Shown: in pieces, positions 56,867 to 64,000 of the stretch
How positions within the stretch are numbered: position 1 is the first letter of the stretch
How the letters are laid out: each line of letters opens with the position of its first letter
Notes under the pieces: generated by a model
The model's input: the letters and a program-made list of their open reading frames with translations, nothing else
What the model was told of the DNA's origin: nothing
Databases searched by the model: none
Program-made: the position numbers and the translations under genes
From: Amycolatopsis xylanica
Lineage (GTDB): Bacteria > Actinomycetota > Actinomycetes > Mycobacteriales > Pseudonocardiaceae
Assembly (NCBI RefSeq): GCF_900107045.1
Contig: NZ_FNON01000007.1
Coordinates: 496,001-560,000 of the forward strand
Direction: 5' to 3'
Length of the DNA stretch: 64,000 nt

Positions 56867-58564
56867 TCAGCCCATGCCCGGCGCGCCGAGCGCGACCAGG
56901 TCGAACAAGTCCTGCGCCAGGTACTCACCGTCCACAACGGACTCCCTGGCGTCCTCCTGCTTCCTCAGCTCGGCCCGGCGGATCTTGCCGGAGGTGGTCT
57001 TCGGCAGTGGCCCGAACTCGAGCCGCCTGATCCACTGATGTGGTGCCAATTGGTCCTGCACGTGCGCGAGGATCGACCGAGCCGTCGACTCGGACGGCTC
57101 GGCACCGGCCGCGAGGGTCACGAAAGCCTTCGGCACGACCAAACCGACCACATCCGGGCTCGGCACGACGGCCGCTTCGGCGACCTCGTCGTGTTCCAGC
57201 AGCACGCTTTCCAGCTCGAACGGCGAGACGCGGTAGTCGTAGGACTTGAACACGTCGTCCGCCCGGCCCACATAGGTGAGGTAGCCGTCCGCGTCGCGGC
57301 TGGCGATGTCACCCGTGTGGTAGTAGCCGCCTCCGAAGGTTTCGGCGTTCTTCTCGGGGTTTCCGAGGTAGCCGCTCATCACGCCGACCGGCCGCGGGTC
57401 GAGCTTGACGCAGATCTCGCCCTCGTCGGCGGGCTGCCCGGTAATCGGGTCGATCAGCACGATCTCGTAGCCGGGCAACGGTTTCCCCATCGAACCGGGA
57501 CGGACGGGCAAGCCGGCGGTGTTGCCGATCTGCGCGGTCGTCTCGGTCTGGCCGAACGCGTCGCGCACGGTGATCCCCCACGCCTGGCGGACGTGCTCGA
57601 TCACCTCGGGGTTCAGCGGCTCGCCGACGCTGCCCGCCTCCCGCAACCGGACCGGCCATTGCCGCAGGTCCTGCTGGATCAGCAGGCGCCACACGGTCGG
57701 CGGCGCGCAGAACGTGGTCGCGCCGTGTTCGACGAGCGCGTCCAGCACCACCTGTGCCGAACCCGTCGGGTTGGCGACCGAAAGCACCGTCGCCTCGGCG
57801 TTGAACGGGACGAAAAAGCTGCTCCAGGCGTGCTTAGCCCAGCCGGGCGCCGAGATGTTGAGGTGCACGTCGCCGGGCTGGACGCCGTTCCAGTACATTC
57901 CGGACAGATGCCCGACGGGGTAGCTGGTGTGGTTGTGCTGCGCGAGTTTCGGCTTCGATGTCGTCCCGGACGTGAAGTAGAGGAACAACTCCTGGTCCGC
58001 GGGAGTCGGTCCGTCCGGGACGAACTCGGGCGACGCGTGCGCGGCGTCCGCGTAGTCCAGCCAGCCGTCGACCGGCGGCCCGACCACGATCTTCGTGAGA
58101 TCGGCCTGGGCGAAAGCGCCGGTGAGCGCGGCCGTGGTGATCACGTGGGACACCGCGCCGCGCTCGAGCCGGTCGGCCAGATCGGCGGGGCCGATCGTGG
58201 TGTAGGTCGGGATGACGACCGCGCCGAGTTTCATCGCGGCCAGCAGGGTTTCCCAGACCGCGGCCTGGTTGTCGAGCATCAGCAGCACCCGGTTGCCGCG
58301 GTCGACACCCTGCTCGCGCAACCAGTTGGCGACGCGGCTGGACCGGCGCGAAAGCTCCTCGTAGGTCACCGAAGTGACCGAAGCGCCATCGACGATCCGG
58401 AGCGCGTCGCGGGTGTTGCCCTGTGCGATGGCGTCGAACCAGTCGAGCGCCCAGTTGAATTCGTCGAACTCGGGCCAGCGGAACCGCTCGTAGGCCGCGT
58501 CGTGGTCTTCGCGCAGCTCCAGCAGCAGATCGCGGGCAGCACGAAACCGATCGGTTTTGCTCAT
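56867..58564 (-). CDS. Acyl-CoA synthetase (AMP-forming)
   Basis: A 565-residue full-length ANL ligase. The P-loop is YFTSGTTSKPK; the aromatic motif is DAFGQTETT; the hinge region YYHTGDIA and SYDYRVSPFELE follow; the A10 Lys is in PLPKTTSGKIRR. It resembles medium-chain or acetoacetyl/benzoate-type synthetases. First gene of the operon, ATG preceded by AAGGAG. The intergenic DNA upstream contains the second 86-bp covarying hairpin, possibly in the 5' leader. Confidence 0.9.
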   Translation of the reverse strand: MSKTDRFRAARDLLLELREDHDAAYERFRWPEFDEFNWALDWFDAIAQGNTRDALRIVDGASVTSVTYEELSRRSSRVANWLREQGVDRGNRVLLMLDNQAAVWETLLAAMKLGAVVIPTYTTIGPADLADRLERGAVSHVITTAALTGAFAQADLTKIVVGPPVDGWLDYADAAHASPEFVPDGPTPADQELFLYFTSGTTSKPKLAQHNHTSYPVGHLSGMYWNGVQPGDVHLNISAPGWAKHAWSSFFVPFNAEATVLSVANPTGSAQVVLDALVEHGATTFCAPPTVWRLLIQQDLRQWPVRLREAGSVGEPLNPEVIEHVRQAWGITVRDAFGQTETTAQIGNTAGLPVRPGSMGKPLPGYEIVLIDPITGQPADEGEICVKLDPRPVGVMSGYLGNPEKNAETFGGGYYHTGDIASRDADGYLTYVGRADDVFKSYDYRVSPFELESVLLEHDEVAEAAVVPSPDVVGLVVPKAFVTLAAGAEPSESTARSILAHVQDQLAPHQWIRRLEFGPLPKTTSGKIRRAELRKQEDARESVVDGEYLAQDLFDLVALGAPGMG

Positions 58565-58575
58565 GATTCTCCTTG

Positions 58576-58738
58576 AGGTCGGGTTTCTCGGATCAGGCAC
58601 GCGATAGCCGCGCCCAGGTCGTCCCTGGCGGCACCGCGACATCACCCGAGTACAACCCGGTACGAGGGCGATGCCACGGCACCGCCAGGAACAACCTGGA
58701 TCACGACTCTCACGCACCAGATCCGAGAAACACGACCT
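58576..58738. repeat. 86-bp covarying hairpin, copy 2, with outer inverted repeat
   Basis: The core 58614-58699 matches copy 1 in length and loop. It is wrapped in an 18-bp imperfect inverted repeat, AGGTCGGGTTTCTCGGAT (58576-58593) with its partner at 58721-58738, which differs from the CTAGTGTCC ends around copy 1. It lies between the FAD/NAD(P) gene stop (58737) and the acyl-CoA synthetase start. Confidence 0.8.
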
Positions 58739-60644
58739 AGGCGGCAAGCGCGGACGTGACCACCCGCGCCTCGGCGAGCGCGTCGGCGGCGATGGCGTCG
58801 GCATCGGCGTGGAACCCGGACAGCGGTCCCGGCCTGCCGTTGCCGATCTGGGTGAACCAGCGGACGTTCTCGGTGGGGATGCCGATCGCGTAGAGATCGG
58901 GATCAGGACGGCCGGTGCCGTCGATCACCAGGAACGGCGCTGGCGTGACGGCCAGGCCGCCGGTGGCGAAATCGCCGTTGAGGTACTCGCTGATCACGCC
59001 GTCGGCGAGCAGCTGACGGGTCAGCGGCGCCGAGTCGAGGTCGAGCGCGGGGCGCGGGATCCGGCCGTCGATGAGCGTGCTCACCAGCCGCCGCGAGCCT
59101 TCGACCTGCGACGAGTGCAGCGCGAACCGGCCGGAGCCGGGATCGGTCCGGACCTCGGTGGCCGGACCGACCACGGTCAGCACCCCGGCGCGCAGCAGCG
59201 CGCACGCCTGGGAAACCCGCACGGCCGGTGGACCGGCCGACACCATCGTGTTGATGGGGTTGAAGAACCCGAGGAAGTCGTCGCGATGCGACTCCGGCAG
59301 CAGGCCGCCGAAGTCGACGGCCGAGCGCAGGAATCCGCGGGTGTCACGCAAGATGTCGAGCGCGGCCTTGAGCGGACCGTCCATATTGCCCTGTTCGGCG
59401 TGGGCGACGTCAGCGTCGAGCAGCGCGAGCAACCGGTCGTGGTACTCGCCGGGCGAGGCGAAGACCTCACCCTTGAACGGCCGCGCCATGCCGAGCATGT
59501 CGATCGGCGGGAGGTTTTCGAGCCCGAACTCGACCAGCAGGTCACGGACCGCGCCCGGGTTCTCGCGGGCGATCGTGAGATGGCGCTTGGCGAACTCGCG
59601 CTCGGCCAGCTGCCCCTTCATCCGTTTGAGATGCGTCCGGTAGTAGACGTGCTCGACTTCCAGCTGCAGCAAGGGGAACAGGTCGGTGAGAAAGTCCAGC
59701 TGCGCGGACCCCCTGGTCCGTTCGGCCGTGTAGCGCGCCGCGGTCAGTGCCAGGTCGGTGACGAACCGCGGGCGGTACCGGTAGCTCGGCGCCTTCTGGT
59801 TCCGTCCGCGTGCCAGCATCGGCAGCCCGCTGCGGGAGCCGGCGGCGATGGCCGGTTCGTGACCACTCGGCCGGTAGCGCAGCAAACCGCCTTCGGTGAC
59901 GAACTCGCCGCCGCGGCCATGGGTGAGCGCGGCGAGCACGTCGTAGAAGGTCAGGCCGAGCCCGATGACACCGACCGGTTCACCGGGCCGGATGCCTTCG
60001 AGGTTCATCTCGGCCGCGGAATCGCCGCGCAGGTACGTGGCGCCGGGGTGGTCCTCGGCGAACCGGAGGAACTCGTCGTCACAGCCGTTCGGCACCACCT
60101 TGGGATGCCCGGTGGCGAGCACGACCTTGTCGGCGACGATCGACTTGTCCTCGGTCGTCAGCCGTTTCCGGCCGCCGGCCTGGTCGATCCTGGTCACCTG
60201 CGCGCTGATCGGGATGACCTCGACGCCGCGCGGCGCGGTGGCAACCAGTGTGTCGAACACGCTGGTCAGGTACTGGCCGAAGACCGGGCGGGGCGCGTAG
60301 TCGCAGGGGCCGAGCGCGGAAAGCCTGCTGTCGGGGTGCCGGGTCAGCCACTGGTGCAGTGACGGCCCGGCGCCGGCTCTCGGTGGTCCGCCATCCGGTT
60401 CGCCAGAATAGAGACTGACCTCGCCGGTGACCGTGTTCATGGCGAACCAGTCCGGCTGCGAGCTGCGCCAGACCCGGCCTGCGCCGTGCTCGCCGGGATC
60501 GATGGTCCAGATCCGGACGGCCGACGCGGCGGGTTCCTCGGTCAGCCGCACGAGCATGCGCTCCAGCACGGACAGTCCTCGTGGACCCATGCCGACGATC
60601 GCCACATCGACCCCGGACCCGGAATGCCGCTCGCTCTCGGACAT
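58737..60644 (-). CDS. FAD/NAD(P)-binding oxidoreductase
   Basis: A 635-residue flavoprotein of the FAD-NAD(P)-binding (HcaD-type, NAD_binding_9) family. The Rossmann motif VAIVGMGPRGLSVLERML is at about 14-31; a second, GVIGLGLTFYDVLAA, is near 230; the ATGHPK motif is near 178. Members accompany secondary-metabolite and lipid pathways as monooxygenase-like enzymes, without known reactions in most cases. It is upstream of, and possibly co-transcribed with, the acyl-CoA synthetase operon across the hairpin. Confidence 0.82.
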   Translation of the reverse strand: MSESERHSGSGVDVAIVGMGPRGLSVLERMLVRLTEEPAASAVRIWTIDPGEHGAGRVWRSSQPDWFAMNTVTGEVSLYSGEPDGGPPRAGAGPSLHQWLTRHPDSRLSALGPCDYAPRPVFGQYLTSVFDTLVATAPRGVEVIPISAQVTRIDQAGGRKRLTTEDKSIVADKVVLATGHPKVVPNGCDDEFLRFAEDHPGATYLRGDSAAEMNLEGIRPGEPVGVIGLGLTFYDVLAALTHGRGGEFVTEGGLLRYRPSGHEPAIAAGSRSGLPMLARGRNQKAPSYRYRPRFVTDLALTAARYTAERTRGSAQLDFLTDLFPLLQLEVEHVYYRTHLKRMKGQLAEREFAKRHLTIARENPGAVRDLLVEFGLENLPPIDMLGMARPFKGEVFASPGEYHDRLLALLDADVAHAEQGNMDGPLKAALDILRDTRGFLRSAVDFGGLLPESHRDDFLGFFNPINTMVSAGPPAVRVSQACALLRAGVLTVVGPATEVRTDPGSGRFALHSSQVEGSRRLVSTLIDGRIPRPALDLDSAPLTRQLLADGVISEYLNGDFATGGLAVTPAPFLVIDGTGRPDPDLYAIGIPTENVRWFTQIGNGRPGPLSGFHADADAIAADALAEARVVTSALAA

Positions 60645-60814
60645 AGTTCACCCCTCATAGGTAAAGGCACATAACTGGGGAATTCGCGGAATGCTCAACC
60701 AGTGGGAACGTTTTCCGCTTTGGGCATGGTTCTGCCGTGCCGAAAGCGTGACATGGCGCTGAGATCGCTGTCAACCCCGGTTTTCGTTGCGCCCCAACGG
60801 TTTTCGCGCGCACG

Positions 60815-60860
60815 CAAAAGGGGCCTCCAGCGCGTGTGCACGCGCGGGAGGCCCCTTTTG
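60815..60860. terminator. Strong hairpin terminator
   Basis: CAAAAGGGGCCTCC / GGAGGCCCCTTTTG plus inner GCGCGT / ACGCGC, one mismatch between them, 4-nt loop. It lies 20 nt after the stop of the minus-strand Cys-rich gene. Confidence 0.88.
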
Positions 60861-60879
60861 GGCCGCCTTCAGGGGAGCG

Positions 60880-61527
60880 TCAGGCGGCGTGAGAGGAAAC
60901 GCTGAGGTTCTGCTGGGCTCGCTCGATGCGACGGCCCAGTAGAAGCCATTGGTCGGGTCGCACGGTGTGTCCCGCTTCGCAGCCGACCTGGTCCGGCGAC
61001 CATTCGCCGTCACCCTTGATCGTCGCGTGCACGGTGCGGTCGCAGTCCTGCTCGGCGCACGGGCCGAGGTCGAGCCGCATCTCGTTGCTGGGCTCGAGCA
61101 CGCCGCGGGCGGCGCCGGCCAGGTCGTTGATCTCCTCGACGAAGTCCCCGGCCGCGGGGTGCGCCATCAGCGCGTCGAAGTGGACCATGAGGAACCCGGC
61201 GAGCTTGCGGACCTGGCGGTGGTAGCCGGGTGCCACGCCGAGCTCGTCGACGACCAGCTTCGCCCAGGCGCCGAGCACCTCGACCATCTCGGCCCGGATG
61301 TTGACGGCGGGCTCGTTGAGGGAGATCCCGTTCGGCCGCCAGCCACTGATCCGTTCGCGCATCCCGGTGCGGCTGAGCGTCAGAGTGCGCTCGAGCTCGT
61401 CATAGAGCCGCGGCAACCCGACGAGCTCGGTGCCCGCCTTGTCACTGCAGGCCATGCAGATGCGGTGCCCCGGCACGGACGCGTTCTGGCAGTCAAGTGC
61501 GTCGCAAGGATTCTCCGTCGTGGTCAT
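60880..61527 (-). CDS. Conserved hypothetical protein with Cys pairs
   Basis: A 215-residue cytosolic protein I do not recognise as a characterised family. N-terminal Cys residues (CDALDC, then CMAC, residues 8-27) look like a zinc knuckle. A second set, CAEQDC and GCEAGH (about 157-188), is near the C-terminus. The middle (70-150) is helical with AWAKLVVDELGVAPG. Similar zinc-ribbon-like proteins are scattered in actinomycete genomes and phage-like regions. Own terminator. Confidence 0.6.
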   Translation of the reverse strand: MTTTENPCDALDCQNASVPGHRICMACSDKAGTELVGLPRLYDELERTLTLSRTGMRERISGWRPNGISLNEPAVNIRAEMVEVLGAWAKLVVDELGVAPGYHRQVRKLAGFLMVHFDALMAHPAAGDFVEEINDLAGAARGVLEPSNEMRLDLGPCAEQDCDRTVHATIKGDGEWSPDQVGCEAGHTVRPDQWLLLGRRIERAQQNLSVSSHAA

Positions 61528-61738
61528 GGTTCCAACCTCCAGGTGTGGCGCTGTGGTGGTGGCGCTTGCCGTTTCGATGGGAGAACTGTCGCCGGGGCCG
61601 CTATTCGATCTCTATGCATCGCCTATCCGCCGTCGGCGCCCGGACCGATAGCCGACCGAAAGGGGACCGATGGGCCGCGGCTGTCTAGTGGGTTCCAGCA
61701 GGGAGGACCTGCGAAAACCACTCAGACGGAGGCCCCGG

Positions 61739-61939
61739 ATGAACGCCAAGCGCAAGCTCACCGCCTCGATCCTCGGTTCGGTCATCGGCTTCGCCGCTTT
61801 GGTCACCACGCTCGCCCCCGCCACCCTCGCGCTCGGCACCGAAGGCCCCTCGGTCAGCATCGTCGCCGACGGCCCCACCGACTGCCCCGCGGACACCCAC
61901 TGGAACGGCACCGAGTGCGTCAACGACACCCACTGGTGA
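61739..61939 (+). CDS. Small secreted peptide (66 aa)
   Basis: ATG 61739 follows GGAGG at 61728-61732. Residues 1-32 are a clean signal peptide (KRK, hydrophobic core, ATLALG). The mature part is about 34 residues and ends with CPADTHWNGTECVNDTHW, which holds two Cys (49 and 60) and two DTHW units. It could be a disulfide-bridged mini-domain, perhaps binding a wall or chitin-like polymer. No processing genes are near. Confidence 0.6.
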   Translation: MNAKRKLTASILGSVIGFAALVTTLAPATLALGTEGPSVSIVADGPTDCPADTHWNGTECVNDTHW

Positions 61940-61945
61940 ACCGGC

Positions 61946-63115
61946 TCAGCGCAGGGCTTGCAGCACCAGCGCCTTGATCTGCTGGTGGTACCGGCTCTGG
62001 ATCGCCGACGGGGTGTGCGCGAAAAAGGCCACCCCCAAGTCTTCGGCCGGATCGGCCCACCAGGTCGTGCCCGCCGCGCCAGGCCAGGTCACCTCGCCGG
62101 GGGAACCCGCGGCGACCCCGTCCCCGACCTCGCGGCGCACGGCCAGCGCCAGGCCGAAGCCGTGACGGGGGTTCCAGCCGGGCTTGTGCAACCGGGTCAG
62201 ATCGGTGCCGGGTTCGAGCTGATCGGACAGCATGAACTCGACCGTCTTGCGGCCGAGCAGGCCATGGCCCTTGTCGAGCAGCACCCGCAGGAAACGCAGA
62301 TAGTCCGGCACCGTGCTGACCAGACCGGCGCCACCCGAGTCGAAGCGCGCCTTCCCGAGATCGGGCAGGCTCTGCGGCTCGCCGGTCAGCGGATCATGGG
62401 GAAGCGGCTGGGCGAAGCGGTCCTTCTCGGACACACCGAACGTGGTGTCGCGCATACCCAGCGGCTCGAACACGGCGTGGCGCAGATAGTCACCGAGCCG
62501 TTCGCCGGTGAGCGACTCGATGATCAGGCCGATGAGGTCGAGGCCCCAGCCGTAGTGCCACAGCGCGCCGGGTTCGTGCAGCAGCGGGAGCGCGGCGAGG
62601 CGGTCGATGAACTCCTGGCCGGTCAGGTCGGTCATGCCGTCGCCCACCGCTTCGGCGTACAAGCGGTGCGTATCGGTGTCGCCCAGCAGGCCTTCGGGAA
62701 GCCCGGCGGTGTGCCGTAGCAAGTCCACAAGGGAGGGCTGACGAGTGGCGGGCCTGCTCGTCCCGTCCGCGCCCGCGACGAGCCGGTTCGCGAACTCGGG
62801 CAGGTAGGCGCCGACGGGCGTGTCGAGCGTCAGGCGGCCTTGTTCGTGCAACAGGAGCGCGCCGACCGCGGTGATCGGCTTGGTCATCGAGGCGATCCAG
62901 AACAGCGAGTCGGTGGTCATCGGGAGACCGCGAGCGCGGTCACGGTGACCGAATGCCTCGAGGAAGGCGAGGCGCCCGTCCCGCACGATGCCGAGCACCG
63001 CGCCCGGCATCCGGTCGGCCGCGATCTCGTCGCCGAGGAACCGCCCGATCCTCGCCAGCCTGGCCGGATCGAGGCCGACCTCGCGCGGATCGGCCCACTC
63101 GAACACTTCGTCCAT
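61946..63115 (-). CDS. Serine hydrolase, class C beta-lactamase/esterase family
   Basis: A 389-residue beta-lactamase-related enzyme. The nucleophile is in ASMTKP (SxxK), the Tyr motif is WHYGWGLDL (YxN variant with Trp), and GAAGTTWW near the end replaces the KTG box. No signal peptide, so it is more like cytosolic EstB/penicillin-binding-protein-like esterases than a secreted lactamase. Convergent with the small peptide gene. Confidence 0.87.
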   Translation of the reverse strand: MDEVFEWADPREVGLDPARLARIGRFLGDEIAADRMPGAVLGIVRDGRLAFLEAFGHRDRARGLPMTTDSLFWIASMTKPITAVGALLLHEQGRLTLDTPVGAYLPEFANRLVAGADGTSRPATRQPSLVDLLRHTAGLPEGLLGDTDTHRLYAEAVGDGMTDLTGQEFIDRLAALPLLHEPGALWHYGWGLDLIGLIIESLTGERLGDYLRHAVFEPLGMRDTTFGVSEKDRFAQPLPHDPLTGEPQSLPDLGKARFDSGGAGLVSTVPDYLRFLRVLLDKGHGLLGRKTVEFMLSDQLEPGTDLTRLHKPGWNPRHGFGLALAVRREVGDGVAAGSPGEVTWPGAAGTTWWADPAEDLGVAFFAHTPSAIQSRYHQQIKALVLQALR

Positions 63116-63286
63116 TGTTCCCCCAGTCCGTCAGGTCCCCCTCCCGACCATAGCCACTTGACGGACAGTGTCGCACTGAGCGGAATTCGCTCCCGGAATA
63201 TGATGTATCAGCATCCTTGGTCTTGAGCGCGCGGAACCGTCGTTCCTACAGTTCTGGCGAACTCCGGCGTTGACCGAGGGAGCATT

Positions 63287-64000
63287 GTGGACACCGAGAA
63301 TCGCGAACACATCCACGCCGTGGTGGTCGGGTCGGGATTCGGCGGTTCGGTGGCCGCGTTCCGCCTGGCGGAAGCGGGCCGTTCGGTCGTGGTGCTCGAA
63401 CGGGGACGCGCCTATCCGCCGGGGAGTTTTCCCCGCACCCCCGCGGAAATGTCCCGCAATTTCTGGGACCCGAAGGCCGGCATCTACGGCATGTTCGACG
63501 TGCTCAACTTCCGCAAGCTCCAGGCCGTGACCGGGAGCGGGCTCGGCGGCGGTTCCCTGCTCTACGCGGGCGTGTTGCTGCGCAAGGACGAAAAATGGTT
63601 CGTCGACGAGGAACCGTTGCCTGGCGGCGGCTACGAGGACTGGCCGGTGACCAGGGCGGACCTCGAAAAGCATTACGACGCCGTCGAAAAGATGCTGGCG
63701 CCGACGCCGATGCCGTTCGACCGGCCGGGTTATTCGGAAACGCCGAAAACGATCGCCATGCGCGACGCGGCACGCCGGATGGGCGCCGAATGGTCGCTTC
63801 CGCCACTCGGTATCACTTTTTCGGCGAAACCCGGGCTTCCGCCCGAGCCCGGCACGCGGATCGCCGAAGTGGAGTACAAGAACCTGCACGGCGCCGTCCG
63901 CCGGAGCTGCCGGATGTGCGGCGAGTGCAACATCGGCTGCAACGACGGCGCGAAGAACTCGCTCGACCACACCTACCTCTCCGCGGCGAAGGCCAAGGGC
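63287..64000 (+). CDS. GMC oxidoreductase, cholesterol-oxidase-like (3' end cut)
   Basis: The first 238 residues of a GMC flavoenzyme. The FAD Rossmann motif VVVGSGFGGSVAAFRLAEAG is at about 12-31, then VTGSGLGGGSLLYAGVLL, and a Cys-rich segment CRMCGECNIGCNDG near 220, characteristic of cholesterol-oxidase-like actinobacterial GMC proteins. GTG 63287 is preceded by GAGGGAG. It continues beyond the window. Confidence 0.9.
   Translation, partial: MDTENREHIHAVVVGSGFGGSVAAFRLAEAGRSVVVLERGRAYPPGSFPRTPAEMSRNFWDPKAGIYGMFDVLNFRKLQAVTGSGLGGGSLLYAGVLLRKDEKWFVDEEPLPGGGYEDWPVTRADLEKHYDAVEKMLAPTPMPFDRPGYSETPKTIAMRDAARRMGAEWSLPPLGITFSAKPGLPPEPGTRIAEVEYKNLHGAVRRSCRMCGECNIGCNDGAKNSLDHTYLSAAKAKG

Overview
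High-GC actinomycete DNA. GC-rich third codon positions, GTG starts, translationally coupled ATGA overlaps, Tat-exported enzymes, a mycothiol/DinB-type protein, AfsR/SARP-type regulators and a DUF2599-like protein together suggest Pseudonocardiaceae, most like Amycolatopsis. The genus is an inference from gene style, not from a marker gene.

Layout. 1-3.1 kb: two secreted GH18 chitinases in one operon behind a DasR-like palindrome; the first is cut by the window edge. 3.1-8.5 kb: an FMN reductase, then a Tat-exported molybdenum aldehyde oxidoreductase operon (2Fe-2S, FAD/4Fe-4S and Mo subunits) convergent with a LysR gene. 8.6-16.6 kb: M14 carboxypeptidase, a hairpin-rich intergenic island, MFS exporter, coupled GH3 and GH95-like glycosidases, alpha/beta hydrolase. 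16.6-27.8 kb: mycothiol/DinB-type enzyme, M28 and S8 secreted peptidases, an AfsR-like regulator divergent from two SH3b cell-wall proteins (M15-like and CHAP), and a trypsin. 28.0-30.1 kb: an overlapping XRE / ImmA-IrrE metallopeptidase / membrane-protein cassette. 30.6-36.6 kb: a compact biosynthetic operon (MIO ammonia-lyase, ACP, short AMP ligase, a ketosynthase fused to half of a chain-length factor, SnoaL-like protein), followed by an FAD monooxygenase and a convergent SARP-type regulator. 39.5-45.3 kb: beta-propeller protein and topoisomerase IV (parE-parC). 45.5-49.2 kb: DUF2599-like protein, exo-beta-glucosidase-type GH3 and a ThuA-ricin protein. 49.3-64 kb: diguanylate cyclase, a 25-residue small ORF, MFS, HD and FUSC proteins, MarR, an acyl-CoA ligase-cupin-MFS operon, a large FAD/NAD(P) protein, a Cys-rich hypothetical protein, a small secreted peptide, a class C-type serine hydrolase and a truncated GMC oxidoreductase.

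Two things stand out. First, the lyase-ACP-ligase-KS/CLF operon resembles a stripped-down aryl-polyene-type type II PKS with a ketosynthase and a Cys-to-Gln CLF half in one chain. Second, the intergenic DNA is full of families of perfect hairpins: 46-bp palindromes placed at stop codons, GATAAAGC hairpins with 24-30 bp arms, and two 86-bp hairpins that differ by compensatory base changes around an invariant apical region with tandem G.A mismatches. One 46-bp palindrome is split by a 343-bp hairpin cluster flanked by a 13-bp direct repeat.
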